64,000 nucleotides of DNA from Symsagittifera roscoffensis. Taxonomy: Eukaryota > Xenacoelomorpha > Acoela > Convolutidae. How positions within the stretch are numbered: position 1 is the stretch's first letter; each line of letters begins with the position of its first letter. Positions 34,791 through 48,000 of this stretch are shown in pieces. A model generated the notes under the pieces. It was not told the origin of the DNA, ran no database searches, and was given only the letters and a program-made list of their open reading frames with translations. The position numbers and the translations under genes were made by a program. Location: positions 33,830,548 through 33,894,547 of the forward strand of contig NC_087071.1 in NCBI RefSeq assembly GCF_963678635.1, given 5' to 3'.

Positions 34791-37324
34791 ATTCGAACCC
34801 AATTGAAAGTGTCATTTTCAGTTGAGTTTGTGGTACTGTAGACACCTCATTCTGTCGCGTCGTGGGTATCTTAGTTTGCATGATTCGAACCCAATTGAAA
34901 GTGTCATTCTCAGTTGAATTTGTCGTATTGTAGACACCTCATTTTGTCGCATCGTGGGTATCAAAGTTTGCATGATTCGAACCCAATTGAAAGTGTCATT
35001 TTCAGTTGAGTTTGTGGTACTGTAGACACCTCATTCTGTCGCGTCGTGGGTATCTTAGTTTGCATGATTCGAACCCAATTGAAAGTGTCATTCTCAGTTG
35101 AATTTGTCGTATTGTAGACACCTCATTTTGTCGCATCGTGGGTATCAAAGTTTGCATGATTCGAACCCAATTGAAAGTGTTAATGTCAGTTGAATTTGTC
35201 GTAAAGTAGACACCTCAATCTGTCGCGTCATGGGTATCATAGTTTGCATAATTCCAACCCAATTGAAAGTGTCATTCTCAGTTGAATTTGTCGTATTGTA
35301 GACACCTCATTTTGTCGCATCGTGGGTATCAAAGTTTGCATGATTCGAACCCAATTGAAAGTGTCATTTTCAGTTGAGTTTGTGGTAATGTAGACACCTC
35401 ATTCTGTCACGTCGTGGATATCATAGTTTGCATGATTCGATTCTAATTAAAAGAACCCAACTAAAAGCGTCATTTTTATTTGAATTTGTCGTAATGTAGA
35501 CACCTCATTCTGTCGCGTCGTGAGTGTTATAGTTTGCATGATTCGAACCTCAATTAAAAGTGTTAATGTCAGTTGAATTTGTCGTAAAGTAGACACCTCA
35601 ATCTGTCGCGTCATGGGTATCATAGTTTGCATAATTCCAACCCAATTGAAAGTGTCATTCTCAGTTGAATTTGTCGTATTGTAGACACCTCATTTTGTCG
35701 CATCGTGGGTATCAAAGTTTGCATGATTCGAACCCAATTGAAAGTGTCATTTTCAGTTGAGTTTGTGGTACTGTAGACACCTCATTCTGTCGCGTCGTGA
35801 GTATCTTAGTTTGCATGATTCGAACCCAATTGAAAGTGTCATTTTCAGTTGAATTTGTCGTAATGTAGACACCACATTCTGTCGCGTCGTGGATATCATA
35901 GTTTGCATGAATCGAACCTAACTAAAAAACCCAATTAAAAGCGTCAATTTCAGTTGAATTTGTCGTAATGTAGACACCTCATTCTGTCGCGTCGTGAGTA
36001 TTATACTTTGCATGATTCGAACCCCAACCAAAAGTGTTAATGTCAGTTGAATTTGTCGTAAAGTAGACACCTCAATCTGTCGCGTCATGGGTATCATAGT
36101 TTGCATAATTCCAACCCAATTGAAAGTGTCATTCTCAGTTGAATTTGTCGTATTGTAGACACCTCATTTTGTCGCATCGTGGGTATCAAAGTTTGCATGA
36201 TTCGAACCCAATTGAAAGTGTCATTTTCAGTTGAGTTTGTGGTACTGTAGACACCTCATTCTGTCGCGTCGTGGGTATCTTAGTTTGCATGATTCGAACC
36301 CAATTGAAAGTGTCATTTTCAGTTGAATTTGTCGTAATGTAGACACCACATTCTGTCGCGTCGTGGATATCATAGTTTGCATGAATCGAACCTAACTAAA
36401 AAAACCCAATTAAAAGCGTCAATTTCAGTTGAATTTGTCGTAATGTAGACACCTCATTCTGTCGCGTCGTGAGTATTATCCTTTGCATGATTTGAACCCC
36501 AACCAAAAGTGTTAATGTCAGTTGAATTTGTCGTAATGTAGACACCTCATTCTGTCGCGATGTGGCTATCATAGTTTGCATGATTCCAACCTAATTAAAA
36601 GAACCCAATTAAAAGCGCATTTTCAATTAAATTTTTCGTAATGTAGACACCTCATTCTGTCGCGTCGTGAGTATTATACTTTGCATGATTCGAACCCCAA
36701 CCAAAAGTGTTAATGTCAGTTGAATTTGTCGTAATGTAGACACCTCATTCTGTCGCGTCGAGGAAATCATAGTTTGCATGATTCGATTCTAATTAAAAGA
36801 ACCCAATTAAAAGTGGCATTTTCAGTTGAATTTGTCGTAATGTAGACACCTCAATCTGTTGCGTCGTGGGTATCATAGTTTGCATAATTCAAACCCAATT
36901 GAAAGTGTCATTTTCAGTTGAATTTGTCGTATTGTAGACACCTCATTCTGTCGCGTCGTGGGTATCATAGTTTACATGATTCGAACCCAATTGAAAGTGT
37001 CATTTTCAGTTGAATTGGTCGTAATGTAGAAACCTCATTCTGTCGCGTCGTGGATATCATAGTTTGCATGATTCGAACCTAATTAAAAGAACCCAATTAA
37101 AAGTGTCATTTTCAGTTGAATTTGTCGTATTGTAGACACCTCATTCTGTCGCGTCGTGGGTATCATAGTTTGCATGATTCGAACCCAATTGAAAGTGTCA
37201 TTTTCAGTTGAATTGGTCGTAATGTAGAAAACTCAATCTGTTGCGTCGTGGGTATCATAATTTGCATAATTCCAACTCAATTGAAAGTGTCATTTTCAGT
37301 TGAATTTGTCCTAATGTAGACACC

Positions 37325-38740
37325 TCATTCTGTCGCGTCTTGGGTACATAGTTTGCATGATTCGAACCCAATTAAAAGTGACATTTTCAGTTTAATTTGT
37401 CGTAATGTAGACACCTCATTCTGTCGCGTCGTGGGTATTATAGTTTGCATGATTCGAACCCCAATTAAAAAAGTAATTGTCAGTGGAATTTGTCGTAATG
37501 TAGACACCTCATTCTGTCGCGTCGTGGGTATCATAGTTTGCATGATTCGAACTCAATTAAAAGTGTCATTTTCAATTGAATTTGTCATAATCTAGGCACC
37601 TCATTCTGTCGCGTCGTGAGTATTATAGTTTGCATGATTCGAACTCCAGCCAAAAGTCTTAAAGTCAGTTGAATTTGTCGTAATGTAAACACCTCAATCT
37701 GTTGCGTCGTGGGTATCACAATTTGCATAATTCCAACCCAATTGAAAGTGTCATTTTCAGTTGAATTTGTCCTAATGTAGACACCTCATTCTGTCGCGTC
37801 TTGGGTACATAGTTTGCATGATTCGAACCCAATTAAAAGTGTCATTTTCAGTTTAATTTGTCGTAATGTAGACACCTCATTCTGTCGCGTCGTGGGTATT
37901 ATAGTTTGCATGATTCGAACCCCAATTAAAAAAGTAATTGTCAGTGGAATTTGTCGTATTGTAGACACCTCATTCTGTCGCGTCGTGGGTATCATAGTTT
38001 GCATGATTCGAACTCAATTAAAAGTGTCATTTTCAATTGAATTTGTCATAATCTAGGCACCTCATTCTGTCGCATCGTGAGTATTATAGTTTGTATGATT
38101 CGAACTCCAGCCAAAAGTCTTAAAGTCAGTTGAATTTGTCGTAATGTAGACACCTCATTCTGTCGCGTCGTGGGTATCATAGTTTGCATGATTCCAACCC
38201 AATTAAAAGTGTCATTTTCAGTTGAATTTGTGGTAATTTAAGCACCTCATTCTGTCGCGTCGTGGTTATCATAGTTTGCATGATTCAAACTCAAATGAAA
38301 GTGTCATTTTCAGTTGAATTTGTCGTAATGTAGACACCTCAATCTGTTGCGTCGTGGGTATCATAATTTGCATAATTCCAACCCAATTGAAAGTGTTATT
38401 TTCAGTTGAATTTGGCCTAATGTAGACACCTCATTCTGTCGCGTCTTGGGTACATAGTTTGCATAATTCCAACCCAATTGAAATTGTCATTTTCAGTTGA
38501 ATTTGTCCTAATGTAGACACCTCATTCTGTCGCGTCTTGGGTACATAGTTTGCATGATTCGAACCCAATTAAAAGTGTCATTTTCAGTTTAATTTGTCGT
38601 AATGTAGACACCTCATTCTGTCGCGTCGTGGGTATTATAGTTTGCATGATTCGAACCCCAATTAAACAAGTAATTGTCAGCGGAATTTGTCGTAATGTAG
38701 ACACCTCATTCTGTCGCGTCGTGGGTATCATAGTTTGCAT
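37325..38740. repeat. Higher-order repeat in the satellite, offsets 461 and 736 bp
   Basis: A monomer set with the variant GTCTTGGGTACATAG and the AAAAAAGTAATTGTCAG or AAACAAGTAATTGTCAG variant occurs at about 37325, 37786 and 38522. Offsets are 461 and 736 bp, close to 5 and 8 monomers. Confidence 0.7.
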
Positions 38741-39398
38741 GATTCGAACTCAATTAAATTGTCATTTTCAATTGAATTTGTCATAATCTAGGCACCTCAT
38801 TCTGTCGCGTCGTGAGTATTATAGTTTGCATGATTCGAACTCCAGCCAAAAGTCTTAAAGTCAGTTGAATTTGTCGTAATGTAGACACCTCATTCTGTCG
38901 CGTCGTGGGTATCATAGTTTGCCTGATTCCAACCCAATTAAAAGTGTCATTTTCAGTTGAATTTGTGGTAATTTAAACACCTCATTCTGTCGCGTCGTGG
39001 TTATCATAGTTTGCATGATTCAAACTCAAATGAAAGTGTCATTTTCAGTTGAATTTGTCGTAATGTAGACACCTCATTCTGTCGCGCCGTGGGTATTATA
39101 GTTTGCATGATTCGAACCCCAATTTAAAAAGTTAATGTCAGTTGAATTTGTCGTAATGTAGACACCTCATTCTGTCGCGTCGTGGGTATCATAGTTTGCA
39201 TGATTGGAACTCAATTAAAAGTGTCATTTTCAATTGAATTTGTCATAATCTAGACACCTCATTCTGTCGCATCGTGGGTATCATAGTCTGCATGATTCGA
39301 ACCCAATTTAAAGTGTCATTTTCAGTTGAATTTGTCGTAATGTAGAAACCTCATTCTGTCGCGTCGTGGATATCATAGTTTGCATGATTCGAACCTAA

Positions 39399-41720
39399 TT
39401 AAAAGAACCCAATTAAAAGCGTCATTTTCAGTTTAATTTGTCGTAATGTAGACACCACATTCTGTCGCGTCATGAGTATTATAGTTTGCATGATTCGAAC
39501 CCAAACCAAAAGTGTTAATGTCAGTTGAATTTGTCGTAATGTAGACACCTCATTCTGTCGCGTTGTGGGTATCATAGTTTGCATGATTCCAACCTAATTA
39601 AAAGTGTCATTTTCAGTTGAATTTGTGGTAATTTAAACACCTCATTCTGTCGCGTCGTGGTTATCATAATTTTTTTGATTCAAAATCAATTGAAAGTGTC
39701 CTTTTCAGTTGAAATTGTCCTAATGTAGACACCTCATTCTGTCGCGTCTTGGGTACATAGTTTGCATGATCCGAACCCAATTAAAAGGGTCATTTTCAGT
39801 TTGATTTGTCGTAATGTAGACACCTCATTCTGTCGCGTCGTGGGTATTATAGTTTGCATGATTCGAACCCCAATTAAAAAAATTATTGTCAGTTGAATTT
39901 GTCGTAATGTAGACACCTCATTCTGTCGCGTCGCGGGTTTGATTCGAAGTTTGTATGATTCGAAATTGATTCGAGCGTAGTTTGTATGATTCGAACTCAA
40001 TTAAAAGTGTCATTTTCAATTGAATTGGTCATAATCTAGGCACCTCATTCTGTCGCATCGTGGGTATCATAGTTTGCATGATTCGAACCCAATTAAAAGT
40101 GTCATTTTCAGTTGAATTTGTCGTAATTTAGACACCTCATTCTGTCGCGTCGTGAGTATTATAGTTTGCATGATTCGAACTCCAGCCAAAAGTGTTAAAG
40201 TCAGTTGAATTTGTGGTTATTTAAACACCTCATTCTGTCGCGTCGTGGTTATCATAGTTTGCATGATTGGAACTCAATTAAAAGTGTCATTTTCAATTGA
40301 ATTTGTCATAATCTAGACACTTCATTCTGTCGCATCGTGGGTATCATAGTCTGCATGATTCGAACCCAATTAAAAGTGTCATTTTCAGTTGAATTTGTCA
40401 TAATCTAGACACTTCATTCTGTCGCATCGTGGGTATCATAGTCTGCATGATTCGAACCCAATTAAAAGTGTCATTTTCAGTTGAATTTGTCGTAATGTAG
40501 ACACCTCATTCTGTCGCGTCTTGGATACATAGTTTGCATGATTCGAACCCAATTAAAAGAACCCAATTAAAAGCGTCATTTTCAGTTTAATTTGTCGTAA
40601 TGTAGACACCACATTCTGTCGCGTCATGAGTATTATAGTTTGCATGATTCGAACCCAAACCAAAAGTGTTAATGTCAGTTGAATTTGTCGTAATGTAGAC
40701 ACCTCATTCTGTCGCGTTGTGGGTATCATAGTTTGCATGATTCCAACCTAATTAAAAGTGTCATTTTCAGTTGAATTTGTGGTAATTTAAACACATCATT
40801 CTGTCGCGTCGTGGTTATCATAATTTTTTTGATTCAAAATCAATTGAAAGTGTCCTTTTCAGTTGAAATTGTCCTAATGTAGACACCTCATTCTGTCGCG
40901 TCTTGGGTACATAGTTTGCATGATCCGAACCCAATTAAAAGGGTCATTTTCAGTTTGATTTGTCGTAATGTAGACACCTCATTCTGTCGCGTCGTGGGTA
41001 TTATAGTTTGCATGATTCGAACCCCAATTAAAAAAATTATTGTCAGTTGAATTTGTCGTAATGTAGACACCTCATTCTGTCGCGTCGCGGGTTTGATTCG
41101 AAGTTTGTATGATTCGAACTTGATTCGAGCGTAGTTTGTATGATTCGAACTCAATTAAAAGTGTCATTTTCAATTGAATTGGTCATAATCTAGGCACCTC
41201 ATTCTGTCGCATCGTGGGTATCATAGTTTGCATGATTCGAACCCAATTAAAAGTGTCATTTTCAGTTGAATTTGTCGTAATTTAGACACCTCATTCTGTC
41301 GCGTCGTGAGTATTATAGTTTGCATGATTCGAACTCCAGCCAAAAGTGTTAAAGTCAGTTGAATTTGTGGTTATTTAAACACCTCATTCTGTCGCGTCGT
41401 GGTTATCATAGTTTGCATGATTGGAACTCAATTAAAAGTGTCATTTTCAATTGAATTTGTCATAATCTAGACACTTCATTCTGTCGCATCGTGGGTATCA
41501 TAGTCTGCATGATTCGAACCCAATTAAAAGTGTCATTCTCAGTTGAATTTGTCATAATCTAGACACTTCATTCTGTCGCATCGTGGGTATCATAGTCTGC
41601 ATGATTCGAACCCAATTAAAAGTGTCATTTTCAGTTGAATTTGTCGTAATGTAGACACCTCATTCTGTCGCGTCTTGGATAAATAGTTTGCATGATTCGA
41701 ACCCAATTAAAAGTGTCATT
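39399..41720. repeat. Higher-order repeat in the satellite, two units of 1,154 bp
   Basis: Variants at 39399 and 40553, and at 39734 and 40888, recur at 1,154 bp. Both units hold the same unusual monomer with an expansion of the GATTCGAA motif (GTTTGATTCGAAGTTTGTAT near 39937 and 41091), which marks a block duplication after that change. Confidence 0.8.
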
Positions 41721-43317
41721 TTCAGTTTAATTTGTCGTAATGTAGACACCTCATTCTGTCGCGCCGTGGGTATTATAGTTTGCATGATTCGAACCCCAAT
41801 TTAAAAAGTTAATGTCCGTTGAATTTGTCGTAATGTAGACACCTCATTCTGTCGCGTCGTGGTTATCATAGTTTGCATGATTGGAACTCAATTAAAAGTG
41901 TCATTTTCAATTGAATTTGTCATAATCTAGACACTTCATTCTGTCGCATCGTGGGTATCATAGTTTGCATGATTCGAACCCAACTAAATGTGTCATTTTC
42001 AGTTGAATTTGTCCTAATGTAGACACCTCATTCTGTCGCGTTTTGGGTATCATAGTTTGCATGATTCGAACTCAATTGAAAGTGTCATTTTCAGTTGAAA
42101 TTGTCGTAATGTAGACACTTCATTCTGTCGCGTCGTGGGTATCATAGTTTCCATGATTCGAACCTAATTAAAAGAGCCCAATTAAAAGTGTCATTTTTAG
42201 TTGAATTTGTCGTAATGTAGACACCTCATTCTGTCGCGTCTTGGGTATCATAGTTTGCATGATTCGAACCCAAATATAAGTGTAATTTTCAGTTGAATTT
42301 GTCGTAATGCAGACAGCTCATTCTGTCGCGTCGTGGGTATCATAGTTTGCATGATTCCAATTCAACTAAAAGTGTCATTTTGAGTTGATTTTGTGGTAAT
42401 GTAGACACCTCATTCTGTCGCGCCGTGGTTAATATAGTTTGCATGATTCGAACTCAAATAAAAGTGCCATTTTCAGTTGAATTTGTCGTAATGTAGACAC
42501 CTCATTCTATCGCGTCGTGGGTGTCATAGTTTGCATGATTCGAACCCAACTAAAAGTGTCATTTTCAGTTGAATTTGTCGTAATGTAGACACCTCCTTCT
42601 GTCGCGTCGTGGGTATCATAGTTTGCATGATTCGAACCCAAATAAAAGTGTCATTTTCAGTTGAATTTGTCGTAATATAGACACCTCATTCTGTCGCGTC
42701 GTGGGTATTATAGTTTGCATGATTCGAACCCAATTAAAAATAGCCAATTAAAAGTGTCATTTTCAGTTGTATTTGTCGTAATGTAGACACCTCATTCTGT
42801 CGCGTCCTGGGTATCATAGTTTGCATGATTCAAACCTAATTAAAAGTGTCATTTTCAGTTGAATTTGTCGTAATGTAGACACCTCATTCTGTCGCGTCGT
42901 GGTTATCATAGTTTGCATGATTCGAACCCAATTAAAAATAGCCAATTAAAAGTGTCATTTTCAGTTGTATTTGTCGTAATGTAGACACCTCATTCTGTCG
43001 CCTCGTGGGTATCATAGTTTGCATGATTCGAACCCAATTAAAAGTGTCATTTTCAGTTGAATTTGTCGTAATGTAGACACTTCGTTCTGTCGCGTCGTGG
43101 ATATCATAGTTTGCATGATTCGAACCCAATTAAAAGTGTCATTTTGATCTGAGTTTGTCGTAATTTATATAGACACCTCATTTTGTCGCGTCGTGGGTAT
43201 CATAGTTTGCATGATTCTAACCCAATTAAAAGTGTCATTTTCAGTTGAATTTGTCGTAATGTAGACACCTCATTTTGTCGCGTCGTGGGTATCATAGTTT
43301 GCATGATTCGAACCCAA

Positions 43318-45009
43318 TTAAAAATATCCAATTAAAAGTGTCATTTTCAGTTGTATTTGTCGTAATGTAGACACCTCATTCTGTCGCCTCGTGGGTATCA
43401 TAGTTTGCTTGATTCGAACCCAATTAAAAGTGTCATTTCCAGTTGAATTTTTCGTAATGTAGACACTTCGTTCTGTCGCGTCGTGGGTATCATAGTTTGC
43501 ATGATTCGAACCCAATTAAAAGTGTCATTTTCAGTTGAATTTGTAGTAATGTAGACACCTCATTCTGTCACGTCGTGGGTATCATAGTTTGCATGATTCG
43601 AAACCAATTAAAAGTGTCATTTTCAGTTGAATTTGTCGTAATGTAGACACCTCATTCTGTCGCGTTGTGGGTATCATAGTTTGCATGATTCGAACCCAAT
43701 TAAAACTGTCTTTTTCAGTTGAACTTGTCGTAATGTAGACACCTCATTCTGTCGCGTCGTGGGTATCATAGTTTGCTTGATTCGAACCCAATTAAAAGTG
43801 TCATTTCCAGTTGAATTTTTCGTAATGTAGACACTTCGTTCTGTCGCGTCGTGGGTATCATAGTTTGCATGATTCGAACCCAATTAAAAGTGTCATTTTC
43901 AGTTGAATTTGTCGTAATGTAGACACTTCGTTCTGTCGCGTCGTGGATATCATAGTTTGCATGATTCGAACCCAATTAAAAGTGTCATTTTGATCTGAGT
44001 TTGTCGTAATTTATATAGACACCTCATTTTGTCGCGTCGTGGGTATCATAGTTTGCATGATTCTAACCCAATTAAAAGTGTCATTTTCAGTTGAATTTGT
44101 CGTAATGTAGACACCTCATTCTGTCGCGTCGTGGGTATCATAGTTTGCATGATTCGAACCCAATTAAAAATATCCAATTAAAAGTGTCATTTTCAGTTGT
44201 ATTTGTCGTAATGTAGACACCTCATTCTGTCGCCTCGTGGGTATCATAGTTTGCTTGATTCGAACCCAATTAAAAGTGTCATTTCCAGTTGAATTTTTCG
44301 TAATGTAGACACTTCGTTCTGTCGCGTCGTGGGTATCATAGTTTGCATGATTCGAACCCAATTAAAAGTGTCATTTTCAGTTGAATTTGTAGTAATGTAG
44401 ACACCTCATTCTGTCACGTCGTGGGTATCATAGTTTGCATGATTCGAAACCAATTAAAAGTGTCATTTTCAGTTGAATTTGTCGTAATGTAGACACCTCA
44501 TTCTGTCGTGTTGTGGGTATCATAGTTTGCATGATTCGAACCCAATTAAAACTGTCTTTTTCAGTTGAACTTGTCGTAATGTAGACACCTCATTCTGTCG
44601 CGTCGTGGGTATCATAGTTTGCTTGATTCGAACCCAATTAAAAGTGTCATTTCCAGTTGAATTTTTCGTAATGTAGACACTTCGTTCTGTCGCGTCGTGG
44701 GTATCATAGTTTGCATGATTCGAACCCAATTAAAAGTGTCATTTTCAGTTGAATTTGTAGTAATGTAGACACCTCATTCTGTCACGTCGTGGGTATCATA
44801 GTTTGCATGATTCGAAACCAATTAAAAGTGTCATTTTCAGTTGAATTTGTAGTAATGTAGACACCTCATTCTGTCACGTCGTGGGTATCATAGTTTGCAT
44901 GATTCGAACCCAATTAAATGTGTCATTTTCAGTTGAATTTGTAGTAATGTAGACACCTCATTCTGTCACGTCGTGGGTATCATAGTTTGCATGATTCGAA
45001 CCCAATTAA
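43318..45009. repeat. Higher-order repeat in the satellite, two units of 846 bp
   Basis: Blocks at 43318 and 44164, and at 43674 and 44520, recur at 846 bp and include the atypical TTTTGATCTGAGTTTGTCGT monomer (43141 and 43987). The transition to the right-hand GTCACG and TAGTAATG variants begins here. Confidence 0.75.
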
Positions 45010-48000
45010 AAGTGTCATTTTCAGTTGAATTTGTAGTAATGTAGACACCTCATTCTGTCACGTCGTGGGTATCATAGTTTGCATGATTCGAACCCAATTA
45101 AAAGTGTCATTTTCAGTTGAATTTGTAGTAATGTAGACAACTCATTCTGTCGCGTCGTGGGTATCATAGTTTGCTTGGTTCGAACCCAATTAAAAGTGTC
45201 ATTTCCAGTTGAATTTGTAGTAATGTAGACACCTCATTCTGTCACGTCGTGGGTATCATAGTTTGCATGATTCGAACCCAATTAAAAGTGTCATTTTCAG
45301 TTGAATTTGTAGTAATGTAGACACCTCGTTCTGTCACGTCGTGGGTATCATAGTTTGCTTGATTCAAAACCAATTAAAAGTGTCATTTTCAGTTGAATTT
45401 GTAGTAATGTAGACACCTCATTCTGTCACGTCGTGGGTATCATAGTTTGCATGATTCGAACCCAATTAAAAGTGTCATTTTCAGTTGAATTTGTAGTAAT
45501 GTAGACACTTCGTTCTGTCGCGTCGTGGGTATCATAGTTTGCATGATTCGGACCCAATTAAAAGTGTCATTTTCAGTTGAATTTGTAGTAATGTAGACAC
45601 CTCATTCTGTCACGTCGTGGGTATCATAGTTTGCATGATTCGAACCCAATTAAAAGTGTCATTTTCAGTTGAATTTGTAGTAATGTAGACACCTCGTTCT
45701 GTCACGTCGTGGGTATCATAGTTTGCCTGATTCAAAACCAATTAAAAGTGTCATTTTCAGTTGAATTTGTAGTAATGTAGACACCTCATTCTGTCACGTC
45801 GTGGGTATCATAGTTTGCATGATTCGAACCCAACTAAAAGTGTCATTTTCAGTTGAATTTGTAGTAATGTAGACACCTCATTCTGTCACGTCGTGGGTAT
45901 CATAGTTTGCATGATTCGAACCCAATTAAAAGTGTCATTTTCAGTTGAATTTGTAGTAATGTAGACACCTCATTCTGTCACGTCGTGGGTATCATAGTTT
46001 GCATGATTCGAAACCAATTAAAAGTGTCATTTTCAGTTGAATTTGTAGTAATGTAGACACCTCATTCTGTCACGTCGTGGGTAACATAGTTTGCATGATT
46101 CGAACCCAATTAAAACTGTCTTTTTCAGTTGAACTTGTCGTAATGTAGACACCTCATTCTGTCGCGTCGTGGGTATCATAGTTTGCTTGATTCGAACCCA
46201 ATTAAAAGTGTCATTTCCAGTTGAATTTTTCGTAATGTAGACACTTCGTTCTGTCGCGTCGTGGGTATCATAGTTTGCATGATTCTAACCCAATTAAAAG
46301 TGTCATTTTCAGTTGAATTTGTAGTAATGTAGACACCTCATTCTGTCACGTCGTGGGTATCATAGTTTGCATGATTCGAAACCAATTAAAAGTGTCATTT
46401 TCAGTTGAATTTGTAGTAATGTAGACACCTCATTCTGTCACGTCGTGGGTATCATAGTTTGCATGATTCGAACCCAATTAAAAGTGTCATTTTCAGTTGA
46501 ATTTGTAGTAATGTAGTCACCTCATTCTGTCACGTCGTGGGTATCATAGTTTGCATGATTCGAACCCAATTAAAAGTGTCATTTTCAGTTGAATTTTTAG
46601 TAATGTAGACACCTCATTCTGTCACGTCGTGGGTATCATAGTTTGCATGATTCGAAACCAATTAAAAGTGTCATTTTCAGTTGAATTTGTAGTAATGTAG
46701 ACACCTCATTCTGTCACGTCGTGGGTATCATAGTTTGCATGATTCGAACCCAATTAAAACTGCCTTTTTCAGTTGAACTTGTCGTAATGTAGACACCTCA
46801 TTCTGTCGCGTCGTGGGTATCATAGTTTGCTTGATTCGAACCCAATTAAAAGTGTCATTTCCAGTTGAATTTTTCGTAATGTAGACATTTCGTTCTGTCG
46901 TGTCGTGGGTATCATAGTTTGCATGATTCGAACCCAATTAAAAGTGTCATTTTCAGTTGAATTTGTAGTAATGTAGACACCTCATTCTGTCACGTCGTGG
47001 GTATCATAGTTTGCATGATTCGAAACCAATTAAAAGTGTCATTTTCAGTTGAATTTGTAGTAATGTAGACACCTCATTCTGTCACGTCGTGGGTATCATA
47101 GTTTGCATGATTCGAACCCAATTAAAAGTGTCATTTTCAGTTGAATTTGTAGTAATGTAGACACCTCGTTCTGTCACGTCGTGGGTATCATAGTTTGCAT
47201 GATTCAAAACCAATTAAAAGTGTCATTTTCAGTTGAATTTGTAGTAATGTAGACACTTCATTCTGTCACGTCGTGGGTATCATAGTTTGCATGATTCGAA
47301 CCCAATTAAAAGTGTCTTTTTCAGTTGAATTTGTAGTAATGTAGACACCTCATTCTGTCACGTCGTGGGTATCATAGTTTGCATGATTCGAACCCAATTA
47401 AAAGTGTCATTTTCAGTTGAATTTGTAGTAATGTAGACACCTCATTCTGTCACGTCGTGGGTATCATAGTTTGCATGATTCGAAACCAATTAAAAGTGTC
47501 ATTTTCAGTTGAATTTGTAGTAATGTAGACACCTCATTCTGTCACGTCGTGGGTATCATAGTTTGCATGATTCGAACCCAATTAAAACTGTCTTTTTCAG
47601 TTGAACTTGTCGTAATGTAGACACCTCATTCTGTCGCGTCGTGGGTATCATAGTTTGCTTGATTCGAACCCAATTAAAAGTGTCATTTCCAGTTGAATTT
47701 TTCGTAATGTAGACACTTCGTTCTGTCGCGTCGTGGGTATCATAGTTTGCATGATTCGAACCCAATTAAAAGTGTCATTTTCAGTTGAATTTGTAGTAAT
47801 GTAGACACCTCATTCTGTCACGTCGTGGGTATCATAGTTTGCATGATTCGAAACCAATTAAAAGTGTCATTTTCAGTTGAATTTGTAGTAATGTAGTCAC
47901 CTCATTCTGTCACGTCGTGGGTATCATAGTTTGCATGATTCGAACCCAATTAAAAGTGTCATTTTCAGTTGAATTTTTAGTAATGTAGACACCTCATTCT

